A stretch of DNA of 64,000 nucleotides, taken from Corbicula japonica (taxonomy: Eukaryota > Mollusca > Bivalvia > Venerida > Cyrenidae). Shown here one piece after another: positions 40,901 to 55,900 of the stretch. The DNA is taken from contig JAZAYU010000008.1 of assembly GCA_038501625.1 (NCBI GenBank), positions 12,984,620-13,048,619 of the forward strand. Direction: 5' to 3'. Both the position numbers and the translations under genes were made by a program. A model generated the notes under the pieces. The model did no database searches. It was not told the DNA's origin and saw only the letters and a list, made by a program, of their open reading frames with translations. Position 1 is the stretch's first letter. Each line of letters opens with the position of its first letter.

Positions 40901-43900
40901 TTTCTCGTCCAACAAGTGTTTCATTCAATCATAATATGATTAAACATAGGTCCACATTTCAACTTTTTCCATGCAGGTGACACATGTGTTCCGCGGAACA
41001 CAACATTCTAGTTTATTATAAAGGGAAAATACAAAGTTATTTCTTTTTTAACATTTGAGGCTGATATTATCTCAAAAAAAGACAGCACATGGGAGGATCT
41101 GTGAAGTGGAACCTTTATTATCAGTTAGAATTTGCAAGACTCTAGACCATGCTCAGCACATTGTTTTGGGCCCAAGATTTTGAAACTGAGATTGGAGGCT
41201 AGTCTTAAATCTCAAGCATCTAATTTTTATGCAATGTAAATTTATAGAAACACAGATATATTTAAAAAAACTGTTTCTTGTGGCAATTGAAAAGTTGCTT
41301 AAGTTCACATGAAATATTTAGGAAATATGTGGAATTGTTTTGTATTTTCAGTGTAACTATGTGATTCCGGCAATCTGTATCATAGTGATACTACTGGCCT
41401 TCCAAATACCAGCCTACGTCTCCTCTACCAATCTACCTGCTGTCATAGCTGTCTTCTTCCTGTATGGGTAAGTCTTTCTCCTTACATATCATACCAGCCT
41501 ATGTCTCCTCTACCAATCTACCTGCTGTCATAACCGTCTTCTTCCTGTATGGGTAAGTCTATCTCCTAACATATTATATGGGGCACGCCACGGGAAAAGT
41601 TACCTTCGGTCATATTTTGTTATATTTAAGTTGTTACTACATTTAGAAAGAACTTACCATAATATATTATTTTCTCATAACTAAAAAAGTGATTTTGTTA
41701 CACATTTTGTAAATTAAAAATGGTAGTTTTATCGCGAATCGCATAATAATAAATGTTGTCTGCTCAACTTTATGACGTCATTTCAAGAATTGATGTCAAC
41801 TGTCTGAAGGTACCTTTTCCCATTACGCTCCCCATATAATGTTGTATGCTTGACTTGTTTAATTGGAAATATCCTGTCTGTATATATAATAATAAATTGG
41901 TTAAAAGTTTCTGAGTCAAAGTTTAACCTGTCTTGATGACATGGGCTTGGTGCAAAACTTCATTGTTTGTTTGGAGATCGACAAGTCCAGCATGAGGTTT
42001 TGTTGTTTTCATTGTTAATTAATGGAATGTATTCACAATCCTACCAATTTGAGTCAGTCAATCACAGGGCTTCCACTAGCTGCTGGATCTTAAGGGTCAC
42101 TTTCATTATTTCTTAGCGGATTCAGCCAATTGATAATCAAAATACCTTTTATTTAAGAAAAAAATGACCCTTCTGCAAAAATTGTATGGGTACAAAATGA
42201 AATGAGGCTTTTTGGAAATTTCAAGCATCAAAGAGTCATCTCTTGCATCAAATGGAACCCCTGAATAAATTGTTTATAGGGGTGTTTTTGCAAAAATACA
42301 TCAAATGACTAACACTGAAGACCCTGATCAGACTGGGCAGAAGTGCAGATAGATCTGGCTCTGATCTGACATTAGCTGTGATAAGCATGTATGATAACCT
42401 TGTTGTATTACAGTTGGTCGATGACCCCCGTGATGTACCCGGCATCATTCTTCTTCAAGGAACCCAGCACGGCTTACATCTTCCTGATAGTGATCAACCT
42501 GTTCACAGGGATCACCTGTATCGTGTCCAGCTTCCTCCTCGAGATCTTCTCTTATGACCAGGTAAACTATCTGTAGGCTGTCCCTTTGACTCTTGTCGAG
42601 GGAGTTAGACCTATAATTGAATGCTTGCATTTGTTATATGGCCTAATAAACAGGGTCCAGGATCCTAAAGCTGTTTGGAGACCAATATCAAATCTCAATA
42701 ACCTGATTGGCTGAAATGGAGACAAGTCTCCGTGAGATTTGAGACTGGACTGTGCATTGTCTGGACTTGTAACTAATATTATCCTATCTTCTTGTTTGCT
42801 TTAGTTTTGTTTTTTTGGTAGACCTAATGGACAATGGTCAATGCGTTATTCTAAGTGGATAACAAATAGAAAGTTTGCTAATACTGATTTGTGGTTGTTG
42901 TTATAATTATAGGCTTTAAGCAAAGTACACAACATTATGAAGGATGTTTTCCTCATCTTTCCCAACTACTGCCTTGGCAGAGGCCTCATGGATATTGCCT
43001 TCAACCAATACAAAAATGAATTCTACTTCAAAACAGGTAAGTTACTGTCTTACTTCTGATATTTATATTCGATAGAGGTATTAACAGAATGTGCTCAATC
43101 CTTAACGGCATAGGATAGGGCTGTTTAACCATGGGCAAACAGAGTAGATCCAGATCAGCCGGCACATCCGTGACATCTGATCAGCCGGCACATCCGTGAC
43201 ATCTGATCAGCCGGCACATCCGTGACATCTGATCAGTATCTACACAGCTTTATAAATCATTTGGCTAGTCCTGACCAAGAAGCAAAGAGTGTAGATTCTA
43301 ATCAGAGGGCATGCATGTGGCAGCTAATCTGGATCTACTCAGTATACCCATGTATATCAGTTATATCCCATGGGAAAAAAAGGGTTAACACTTTGGAACA
43401 GTCAGTGATAATAGAACAAATGCAATAGAAATGATTATGTTTGGTTAGGTTCTGTGACTGTCTGGTGACTTTAACAAGAAATGTTGCCTGTTGCAAGCAA
43501 CTTGTCACTAGGGACAGGAAAAGGAAAATAATATTAATTTAAAATAAATTAGTTGGTCTTTAAACATTTTACACTGTGACTGTACTGATGTTATGTATGT
43601 ACTTATCAGCAAAATAACCCCCGTTACTTACTGAAAACAGTTTATAGCTGATTAAACAATTGAACTGCTGAACCTTTGTATAACCATTTTACTTACAACA
43701 AACAATAATAATAAATATGAAGGTATCCTGTCTTCACTAGTCACAAATGAAATGCGATTGTGGTTTCCTGTACAGGTCAATATGACAAGATGCAGTCACC
43801 ACTACGCTGGGACCTGATCACAAAAAAGCTGGTCATTATGTCCATCATGGGGCTGGTCTTCTTTATCCTCACTCTGCTCTGTGAATACAGGTTCTTCATA

Positions 43901-46900
43901 AAAGCTAGGTAAGTGTTATTTTATAAATATTTTGATAATACTTATTTACTTTCATAATTTCGTTTCAATCCTTTCTTCCATACACATACATGCCATCTAA
44001 TAAGAATCTGCACTGTTCACTTTTTGTTCAGAAAAAAAACTAGAAATCAAAAAGCAGACAGTGCAGATCCTATTAAGATAGCCAGGTGTGCCAGCTGATG
44101 TGAACCAACTCTGTTCACCCATGACAGAATTTATATAGAGGAAAAGGTTAAGGGTAAATGATAATTGACTGCAGCTTGTTTTCAAGCTGAGGCTTGTTGC
44201 TTCCATTTTCATTGGCTAAACTTAGCAAAGTGCTATGGTCCAGAGACCACATTGCTAAAGCTGGAGGCAAGTCTCAAATCTAAAGCATCAGTTGCCAAAA
44301 ATGGACCAATCAAAAGAGCTAGGCACAATATAATAAAACTGAGAATGAGGCAAGTCTCAAATCTCAAGAATCTGATTGGCTGATGTGTTGACAAGTCTCC
44401 ATTTCAGCCAATCAGAATGATGCTTGAGATTTGAGACTGGTCTCCAATCACAGCTTGATAATCTTGGGCCGTAGTGTATTGAAACTAGTCTGAAGTCTTG
44501 GGTCCATGGCCCCCGAAAAATAAGACCAGAATTGAAACTTTTTTGTGATTGGTTGGTTTGAATGCTGGTTTCAGATTCAACCAATCACCTACTGGAGATG
44601 AGAGACTTGTCTCTCCGTTTTATGATCTTGCAATCTGCAAATCTGGCTTAAACTGAATATTCTTCTCACGAAGCTTGTATCCATTGTTCAGTGAATAATC
44701 TTGGTGACTCACTGATTTAAACAAGGTTGTTTCTATACCAAGTGTAATTAATATAATTTGTAAGAAATTGCTATGTAATTAGTGGGAAATAGTAAGAATA
44801 ATATAAACTTGAATTATAATCTGCTCTTTTAGGGTTTTTGTGAAGTAGTTTCATAGTTATAGGCTTTGATAAGGCATTTAGGCACAGATATGTTTTACTT
44901 TGTGTAAATTTGCATTAATCATGAAATCATTTTCTGCATAGATTTCGGTAAGTGCTGTTCATATGATCTAAAAGTTTTCAGCTTCCATTCACTTAATTTA
45001 TATTCACACTAACAAGTTGCCAGTTACAGTTATTTTAGTTTTTAACTTTGTTCACATGTTTATGTCCAGACAGTATGTTTTAAGAAACATAAAATGTTAT
45101 TCTTGCAAACATTGAATTATTTGTACCTTTCTTCATGTTAAATTGCAATGTACATGTTTAAGTTTCCAATTTTTCACAGCATTTCTTGCCAAATATTGGT
45201 TGTTCACAGTTTACTCATGAACAGGGCTGAAGATTATAAAACTGAGAATGGAGACTAGTTTCAAATTTCAGGCATCTGATTGGCTGAAATGGAGATATGT
45301 CTCCATTTAAAGGAGACAAGTTTCCATTTCAGCTAATCAGGTGCTTGAGATTTAAGGCTGTTCTCCATTCTCAGTTTTATAATCTTGGGACCAGTTTCAC
45401 TAGCTCAGATTATTATTACTATCTGTCATACATTTTCTTCATAACATCAAAATATAACCTGGAAGGGGTTCCTGTTAGTTCTCACAAATTCTTACCAGAA
45501 GAAGTTGTTGGGCCACATGGATAAAAAAATTGTAATTGCTCCAATTACGAGGGTTGTTCAATATATAATGAGACTGTCCTCATATATTTTTATTCTGACA
45601 TGAAATATAAAATTTGGTATCATTATTAAATATAACTTATCCTTGATTAGAATACCGGCTTTGGTAGAAAAAATATAATGCGGCATAGAAATTATGATCA
45701 TTCCAAAAACCATAGTAACGCGTTATCGCCCCCGTCCATTCTGCATTATAAAGACATGCATTATACTATAAAGTAAAGTAAGAACCTATTTTTGCAATTA
45801 CATAAAAATCTGCCAATAATTTGTTCTTTATATCAATGACCTCATATGAAAAAATGACATCATTTGGTAGTAAAACGTTGAAATAATCAACATTTGTTTA
45901 CGGTCACCCTTACACGTTGTCACTTAAAAATGATGACACAAGAACGTATTGAAGTGCGGGCAAACATTAAGTTTTGTATGAATTTAGGTAAATCGGCAAC
46001 GAAAACATTTACAATGTTACAAGAGACAAGGGGAAAGACAGTGCTTGTCGTGTGTTAGTATTTAGATGGCACAAAAAGTTTTCTGAGGGACATACAGCAC
46101 TTAATGACAAGCAAAGGTTCGGTAGTAAGAAGTCCGTGACAGCGTCATGCGTAGCGTCAATTCAGTCAGCGCTTGATATGGACAGACATTTAATGGTGCG
46201 GGAGCTTGCCGAAACTGCTTTGGAACTGCGCATCGCATACTGACAAAAGATTTAAGCATGAGAAAAGTTAATTAAATATTTAATACATAAAAGTGTTGCA
46301 TAATTCCTATAGAGGTTCAGTAATTTAAGTATATCGGCGTTTTTCTATATAAAATCATAATAAAAACATAAGAATTCATTTATTTAGTTTTAAGACATTT
46401 ATAAGTCCTGCATTAATATTTATCAGTTAATAAGTCATTAATTTGTGGGCTGCACGCCAACAATGATGTGTTCTGCATTCGGCAGCTTATTTTGAAAAGC
46501 TATGAATGTGATAAAACAATATAGCGACGTTTACAATGCGATCGACGCCGCTGATGTCGCGACATATTTGTTGCCCGGGGGCGATGATGCAAACATGACC
46601 TTCTTATAAATGCTGTAACTTTAAAGCTGTTTTGTGGATTTTTTTAATATTTTCTGAATGTATTCAGAAATGAATGAACTTTGTTATTATCTATTGCATA
46701 TTACCGTTAAATGTTTCAAATAAAAGATATGAACACAGTCTCATTATATATTGAACACCCCTCGTATGTAACATTTTTGTATCCAATTTTGCACATTTAA
46801 CTCAACAGTGGAAAAGGCAAAATAGGTCTGTTTTAATATACTGGTGATGGAATAGTTAATTATTAACACTACAGACTTTCTAATTTATAAAGTGAAATCA

Positions 46901-49900
46901 GAAATACTTCATAATTTGCTGCAATTTTAAAGTAAAAAAAAAATTCATTAAAGAAAGCTTTGTCAGTGAAGATTGTAATATATTCTTAAGCTACAGTCGT
47001 TTAACTAATAAAAAACAACAGTATTTTAGGGAAACAACTTTATTTGGAATGATGAGGTTTAAAATCATTTTTAGAGGATTTCTTTGCACTAATACACTGA
47101 AACGTATATGTTTCATAGCATACAAGAGTAAGATGATGGAGTTCTGAAGGTACTTGATTTTTTAAAGGTGTAAAAATTATCATATTGAGACTTTTTTTGC
47201 TAAAACAGTCTCTCAGACCACCCTTTCCCCATCCTGTAATATGATTTTTATGTAAAAGAACAAACAAAAAAAGTCCAAATATATCAAAGTTTATAGCTTT
47301 AAAACCTTAAGTCCGCTCGGAACTCCATGGAAATGTTTACTATTTATGATATCTGGTAAAATTAGCATTTAACTTTTCAATACTAAGTAGTATCTATCCT
47401 TCATACTTTAATGTTGACAATCATTTCAGATCACAGGCACCTTTATTCAATTTTTATTACAGAAGTTTTAGAAAGTGTCCCTGTCATATACAGTTTTAAC
47501 AACTGATAACAGCATGATTTTTTTGGCAATTGGGTTTATAGTGATGCACGCATTGGAATTCGTTTACCAGTCAGTGGCCTCTTAAAATCATATGTTCCAA
47601 ACATTGTAAGACAATTGTCATATTGAAATGATGCTCTTTTAAATATAAATTTAAATTAATAGAAAAATATTTCTTAAAACATTCACTTAAAAGAGCAGGA
47701 CATATCTGTTTCAACAGAATGATGTATTTACTTCCATTTAATACCCCCGGTATCACTATAAAATTTGATGTATTATGTGTTGTAAACAGAATATAATAAT
47801 GCATCCAGTTTCTTATAAACATCACATAAAAGATATATGTGTAACGTGTTATCAACTAAAAAGCCTATAAGTTTCATTAAAACATCGCTTGATAGCTTGA
47901 TATATTATGTGTTGTCAACAGAATAATGTATGCAGTTTCATTACAAAGATCATTTCAAAGTGGGATATTTGCTTGAATAGCAGTTGATCATTTATGGGAT
48001 ATTTGTCAACAGAATAATGTATGCAGTTTCATTACAAAGATCATTTCAAAGTGGGATATTTGTGTTGTCAACAGAATAATGTATGCAGTTTCATTACAAA
48101 GATCATTTCAAAGTGGGATATTTGTGTTGTCAACAGAATAATGTATGCAGTTTCATTACAAAGATCATTTCAAAGTGGGATATTTGTGTTGTCAACAGAA
48201 TAATGTATGCAGTTTCATTACAAAGATCATTTCAAAGTGGGATATTTGTGTTGTCAACAGAATAATGTATGCAGTTTCATTACAAAGATCATTTCAAAGT
48301 GGGATATTTGTGTTGTCAACAGAATAATGTATGCAGTTTCATTAGTGGGATATTTGTGTTGTCAACAGAATAATGTATGCAGTTTCATTACAAAGATCAT
48401 TTCAAAGTGGGATATTTGTGTTGTCAACAGAATAATGTATGCAGCTTCATTAAAAAGATCATTTCAAAGTGGGATATTTGTGTTGTCAACAGAATAATGT
48501 ATGCAGCTTCATTACAAAGATCATTTCAAAGTGGGATATTTGTGTTGTCAACAGAATAATGTATGCAGCTTCATTACAAAGATCATTTCAGAGCGGGATA
48601 TTTGTGTTGTCAACAGAATAGTGTATCCTGTGTTGTCAACAGAGTAATGTATCCAGTTTTATTACCAAGATCATTTCAAATTGGGATATTTGTGTTGACA
48701 ACAGAATAATGTATCCTGTGTTGTCAACAGAATAATGTATCCAGTTTCATTTCAAAGCAATATGTGTGTTGTCAACAGAATAATTTATCCAATATTTCAT
48801 TAAAACATAATTTTTCGTCTGAATACTTGTCAGGTTTTCACAATGAGGCATTCTTTTCTGTTCTCATGTCAGCAGAATAATGCATGCAATATCATAGTGC
48901 ATCTGTTTAAGAAAGTATTTATATTTTAGGCGACACAGGAAATTCGCAAAGAACGAGGTNNNNNNNNNNNNNNNNNNNNNNNNNNNNNNNNNNNNNNNNN
49001 NNNNNNNNNNNNNNNNNNNNNNNNNNNNNNNNNNNNNNNNNNNNNNNNNNNNNNNNNNNNNNNNNNNNNNNNNNNNNNNNNNNNNNNNNNNNNNNNNNNN
49101 NNNNNNNNNNNNNNNNNNNNNNNNNNNNNNNNNNNNNNNNNNNNNNNNNNNNNNNNNNNNNNNNNNNNNNNNNNNNNNNNNNNNNNNNNNNNNNNNNNNN
49201 NNNNNNNNNNNNNNNNNNNNNNNNNNNNNNNNNNNNNNNNNNNNNNNNNNNNNNNNNNNNNNNNNNNNNNNNNNNNNNNNNNNNNNNNNNNNNNNNNNNN
49301 NNNNNNNNNNNNNNNNNNNNNNNNNNNNNNNNNNNNNNNNNNNNNNNNNNNNNNNNNNNNNNNNNNNNNNNNNNNNNNNNNNNNNNNNNNNNNNNNNNNN
49401 NNNNNNNNNNNNNNNNNNNNNNNNNNNNNNNNNNNNNNNNNNNNNNNNNNNNNNNNNNNCGATGTTGGAGATGAAGACGTAGATGTTGCTGCCGAGAGAA
49501 AGAGGGTCCTGAGAGGAAATGGCAAAAAAGATTTGTTGAGACTAGAAAATCTTACCAAGGTAGGACAGTGCCTCATGTGTACAAAATGATAAAGATTCAA
49601 GATAGAAAAGTTTACCAAAGTTATAGAAAGATGATTTCTATGGACTGTTGCTCATTTTTCAAAATATTGTTCCTACTCTGTTTTAGGAAATTCATACACA
49701 TACTTCTGAATCCCAAAGAATGTTTATGCCATTTAAACTTCACATTTTGCCAGTTTGCATTATGTCGAACTAGTTCCCAAATACTTAATTTCGCAATGTC
49801 AGAATTTTTCCATATAATGTTTGTAAATTTGGATATTACCTTCAATAAATTCTTTGAATATTGAAGTATTGAATTTTAATTTGTTTAAAAAATATTGCTC

Positions 49901-52900
49901 AAATAAGTTGAAATTATGACATTTCAGACATGTTGGATCTAGGTGGGAAATATACACATTGAAATTTAAACAATCCAGATCAATTTTGTGTCATCTATAT
50001 GAAGGAAGGGCCATAAATAGGGATGGCTGTTTCCATCACTTAGTTTGTCCATCAAGAAAACAAAATGTTGGCCAAATCTTATCATTTCTTAATATTTCTT
50101 AATCAAATTTTTGAAATAATATTGCTCATGACAACAGGTTCATGACTCAGCGAAAATCAGTAATGGTCACACTTGACTGAGTTATGCCCCTTTTTGTACT
50201 TATATTTTGTTACGCAAACTTAATGTTCACTTTAATTGTTATTGCTTAATACTTCTTCTTCAGACTTTAAAATTTCAAATTATATAGTTTATGGCAACAG
50301 GATAAAATAACAGAGTTATAATGAAGCCAAAGTTGAGTTATCAATTGAGTTATGTCCCTTTTAAGAGCTATTTTAGATAGAAAATCTGATGTCATGTTAT
50401 ATTGTTTACAGGTGTACAAGACCAGGAAGCTGGGAAATCATCTTGCTGTAGACAAACTGTGTATAGGTGTGCCAGAAGGGGAGGTAACTATGAAACCAAA
50501 TTAAGCTGGTTTCTTTGTCCATGATCCTAGTGTATTCTCGCACAAGTTTGCTCTCCAGTTAAATTTTGCATTTTTACTATATTTGACATATGCACTCTTT
50601 ATGCTTTATCAAATAAGTGCACAGATATATGTTGTTTAAACTTAATCTCCAACCTTTTTTGTATTTCTGCATAAAGTTCGTGTGTATATGTACACCTGTA
50701 AAAATAAATGCAAATAAAAATTTGCTTAAACTAATCTAAAAACTATGCTGCATTGCACAAATTAAAATATGTTTAAACTAATCTGTGAACTTTGTGTTCT
50801 GCAGTGTTTTGGGTTACTTGGTGTGAACGGAGCTGGGAAGACGACCACATTCAGGATGTTGACAGGGGATCTGCGACCCACGGCAGGAGATGCTCATCTC
50901 AACAGATACAGGTAACACTATGTCTAGTATCCTTTGATTTCGCATTAACACTGTTTTTGATATAAATGCATTTTAACATGTGTCTGACCAGTGTAGATCC
51001 AGATCAGCCAGTACATCTGTGCCATCTGATCTGAATCTACACTGGTTGCATTTTGGGCAGAAATAACCTAGTGAACCTTTAAGCAAACAGTGCAGGTCTT
51101 GATCAGTCAGCACAAATTTTAAGATGCTGTTTATAATTTTTGTTATTAAATGAGATTCAACTAGATAATTTAATAGATATTTGACACCAACCATTTGTTT
51201 AAAAAAAAACACACGGTTTATGTCCATGACAGACTATACATAGCATCATGGTATGTATATATGTTTTCAGTATTACCAAAGATATGTTGAAGGTACAGCA
51301 GAACATTGGGTACTGTCCCCAGTTTGATGCCCTGTTTGATGAACTGACAGCCAGAGAACACATACAGTTGTACAGTAGGCTGAGAGGAGTACCCCCATCA
51401 GAAGAGAAAAATGTAAGCTTACAGTATTGCATGCATGGTTCAGGCCCCAAGATTATAAAACTGGAAATGAAAACCAGTCTCAAATCTTAAGCATCTGATT
51501 GGCCAAAATGGTGACTTTTCTAACATTATGAGAGGAAAACCTAAAAGATTCTTGATATGAGATTGCACTGTGAGTCGTGTGACATTTATACACATTATTT
51601 TTTTGTATTTCAGATAGTAGAATGGGCTTTGAAGAAGCTGAATTTATCCCCCTACCAGAACAAGCCGGTGGGTACCCTCAGTGGAGGCAACAAGAGAAAG
51701 CTGTCCACTGCTATAGCTCTCATAGGACATCCTCCACTCATATTCATGGTAAGCTTATTTATTACTCTTCCATAAAATGGGTTTTATACTTCATTAAAAT
51801 GGTTTATGTTCTTTATGAAATGGTTTATATCCAATTAGCAACTAATGTAGGTCCAGAACAGTCTGCACATTCATTTAGTTTGATGTGAAACTACACTGTT
51901 CTCTTTGAAAAGTGTATATGGAGATGAGCCAGCACAGGTGTAAAACTTACCAGAATCTACACTGGTTGATCATGGGATAAGTACAGTTAACATGGAGTTA
52001 AACCTATACTGTAGAACCTAAGCAAAAACTAAGTTGTGATGATGTTTAGAATGATGAAGCAAATACATCTGTATTTATAATTGTTTAAATTACTTTGTTG
52101 TTTAAACAGAACTAGGAATGTGTTTGACTACATGAGAACACCTTTGTAAACTATCTAGAGTATCAAAGCAAAGTTAGAAAATGTTGATGCAGTGAAAATC
52201 GGACTGTTAAGCATGAGCCTGATTTGTATTATTCCATTTTTTCCATTTTCAGAATGCTTTATGTTGTAGCTGCATTCTGCATCCTTAGTAATTAAAGCTC
52301 TACAAAATAAATCAAGGGCCAAAAGGCTCATTCAAGGGATTTCTGCAGTCAGCTAGTCACATTCTATACTTTCTAGAATGCTAATTCATATGACTTTCAT
52401 AATCTTGGCCAGTTTCAGATCTCCAGTATGTCAAAGAAAAGTTAAAACAATAATTTGCATTAACTGACTGTACATTAACAGGATGAGCCGACAACCGGGA
52501 TGGATCCTCATTCCAGACGCTTCCTCTGGGACCTTATAATCAGTCTCATCAAAGATGGTCGCTCTGTCATCCTTACTTCACACAGGTAATAGATTCCTTG
52601 AACCACAATGTCTCTCTCTGCTCTTGTGATTTACCAATGTTGATTGATCTCTACACCTTTGGGTTTGTCATCAGGCAGAGCTATGGACTACAGATTTATG
52701 AGCAGAAGGTTCTTTCTGTGTCAAGGAAACTAGTGCTGAACATTATAAAACTGAGATTAGAAACCAGTCTCAAATATCCAGCATCTGTGGCTGAAATGGC
52801 AACTTGTCACCATTTCAGCCAATCAGAACCTTGAGATTTGAGACTGGTTTCCATTCTCAGTTTTCAAATCTTGAGGCTTGGGCCTGAACAACTGAAGTTT

Positions 52901-55900
52901 TTTTTCTCAAGAGTTTTGTTTTCATAACTCAGTTTTATATGGAATGGTTTTACTTTAAACTAACAAGATCCAACAGACTAGTTCAATACAGTAAATGCAA
53001 GTTCTTAAGTAATCAAGACATACTTTCTAGAGTGTCAGTAAATTGTGTATGACTACCTTTTAGTACACTGAAACACTTCTACCCTACCCACAATGTTCCC
53101 TAAACCCTCTAATTCATCCAAGATGAACTCACTAATAATAATAATAATACAACCATTATAGTATGGAAGAATGTGAAGCATTGTGTACTCGGCTGGCTAT
53201 CATGGTGAATGGACAATTCAAGTGCCTTGGCAGTATACAGCATCTCAAGAATAAATATGGCGACGGGTATACCCTTAGCCTGAGACTTAAAGGTAATATA
53301 TAGATATATATTTAATTGACTTAATACTTTAGTAATAAAGTATTTGTTGAGTACTTAGATTATTGGATTTTGTCAGCAAATCAGTCTTTGAATTCTAGAT
53401 CATCATGAAACACAGTGTTAATAGTAAATGTTAATTAAAACAATTGGAAACCAAGAATTTAACCCTTTACTCCATTTATATGGTTTTTGTTGAGTGTTCA
53501 ACCAGTGTAGATACATCCAGATAAGCAGGCACATCTGTGCAGTGTTCTCTTGATCTACACTGGTCACTTCCTGGTCAAAAATAACCCAGCGAATCTATAT
53601 CATACAGTGTAAAACCTGAATATACAGCAGAATGCTGTCTGATCTGGCTCTACACTGTTTTGCCACAGATGAACATCAATCCTATGGAGAAAAGGGTTAA
53701 GAAAACATGAAATTGCTGTTCAACCTAAAACCGTAATTTCTACACATGTAGTGAACTGATATTTGTGACACAGTTTCATTAAGGTAATAGCTATTGTTAT
53801 GCTAAAATTCACCATTGTTATGTTAAAATCCGCAATGTTGGACAGAACAAAGTAAAGTGATTCTTTGCTTGATTTTCAGGTCCAGACTATGAAAGATCCC
53901 AACGTCATGCACAAAGGTTTGTTCAGCAGAACTTTCCAGAGGCGGTCATCAAGGAGTGTCATTATAACTTGCTTCAGTTTGAGCTGAAATGTCAGGGCCT
54001 CTCACTATCTTATGTGTTCTCAAAACTAGAGGAGGCTCAGAAAGATCTGAATGTAGAAGATTATTCTGTCAGTCAAAATACTTTAGATAATGTAAGTTCT
54101 GGAATAGTTTTGTTCATTTGTTTCACTTGTTTTAAATGTTTGTATTTTTTAAAGTCAGGGTTAACTCTTGTTAGAATATCATATAATAGTAAGTGTCTGT
54201 TTAAATGAATGATAAGAACTGGAAGTTTTTGTAAATAGATGAAACAGGAACTTTTAAGGCCACCAAACATGACACATACCACAATGTTGCAGGCTTAGTT
54301 TGATTAAGCCTGTTCATGGGCAGTAATGAATTTGCATATTACTGTCCTCGCTGTCTAGCACTGGTGTTAGAACGAAACAATTATGTTTTGTCAGCAGCTG
54401 TGCAAAACTTGGAGAAAGCTGTTTGCTTATTGAATTGACAGCCTTTTTGGAACCTGTGCAATGACAAATTCAAATGTAAATTGCTTATCAGAGATGTTAC
54501 TTATATGACTGTGTTCTTCAATATCAATTTTACTTTGAAAGATGAGGCGATACATATGGATTACTTTGTCTGTATGTCAGTTCGTCTGTCAAGAAAACTT
54601 AATGTTGGCTATAATTTTGCCATTTCTTATATTTCTTCATCAAACTTTCAAATTATATTGCTTATGACAACACTTTGTGATGATGTCACATTTGATGAAG
54701 TTATGCCCCTTTTTATACCCCCGCATAAGTATTGGGGTATATAGGAGTCATCATCCGGTTGGTTGGGTGGGTGGTTGGTCTGTGGCACTTACTACGTCAA
54801 CAGTTTTCAAGATATCAACTTGAAACTTTAAACATATGTTCATGAGTAGATTTACGCTAATTTTTTTTTTCTCATGTGGAACAGTCCATTATTTTTTGTA
54901 GGGGACATGATTAAACAAAACCGTTTTATGCAAACTTTTGTGATTGGTTTGTGGCACTTATTACATCAACAGTTTTCAAGATATCGACTTGAAACTTTAA
55001 ACATATGTTCGTGAGTAGATTTGCGCAAATTTTTTTTTTCTCATGCAGATCAGTCCATTATTTTTTGGAGGGGAGCACGATTCAACAAAATCTTGTGACC
55101 CCAACTTCTTCAACAGTTTTTAATGTATTGACTTGAAACTTTAAATATATGTTCGGCATGAAGTGTAGATGTGCGTGACATATTTTTTGTGTGGATCAGT
55201 CCATTAATTTTTACAGGGGACATGATTTAACAAAATCATGTTATGCAAACTTCTACAGTTATCAAGATATCGTCTTGAAACTGAAATCATGAGTTCTGCA
55301 TGAAGTACGCATGTAATTGACATATTTTTTTGTGGATCAGTCCATTATTTTTTGTAGGGGATCTTAATTTAACAAAATCTTATGACACAAACTACTTCTC
55401 CTGTTTTCAAAATATTGACTTGAAACTTTTAACATATATTCGGCTTGAATTGTACATGTGCAAGACATTTTTTTCCTTCTGGATCAGTCCATTATTTTTT
55501 TGAGGGGATCACTATTTAATGAAATGCTGTGATGCGAACTACTGGTACAGTTTTCAAGGTAATTACGTCAAACTTAAAACATATGTTCGGCTTGAAGTGT
55601 AGATGTGTGTAACATATTTTTTATGTAGGTCAGTCCATTATTTTTTTAGGGGAAGGATTTAACAAAATCTTGTGATGTGAAGTTATACATTTTCAAGATA
55701 TTGACCTGAAACTGAAATCATATGTTCAGCATGAAGTGTCGATGTGATAGACATATTTTTCATCTGGATCAGTCCATTATTTTTTTAAGGGGAGCACTTA
55801 TGAATATTATATTTATTACACTGCAAACTCTTTATAACGCGGTATAGCGGGTCCATCATCCCGACCGCGTTAATAAGTGAATCCGCGTTATATTTTCCCG

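Larger units (their letters stand above)
43909..48929 (+). other. Largest intron with visible ends (exon 37 to 38), about 5 kb
   Basis: Holds, in order, a P1 element, a P2 cluster, a further P2 element, the mariner at 45548-46764 and the 62-base minisatellite. The rest (e.g. 44640-45220, 46770-47740) is AT-rich with nothing I could identify. Confidence 0.85.

Noticed and set aside
48021..48559. Several 60-codon open frames with the same sequence
   Set aside because: They arise because the 62-base repeat reads through three frames before a stop. They are not genes.
47880..48600. Possible CRISPR-like array
   Set aside because: Units are directly adjacent with no unique spacers and the genome is eukaryotic.
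48926..49618. Minus-strand open frame of 230 codons
   Set aside because: It mostly translates the 500 N of the assembly gap.
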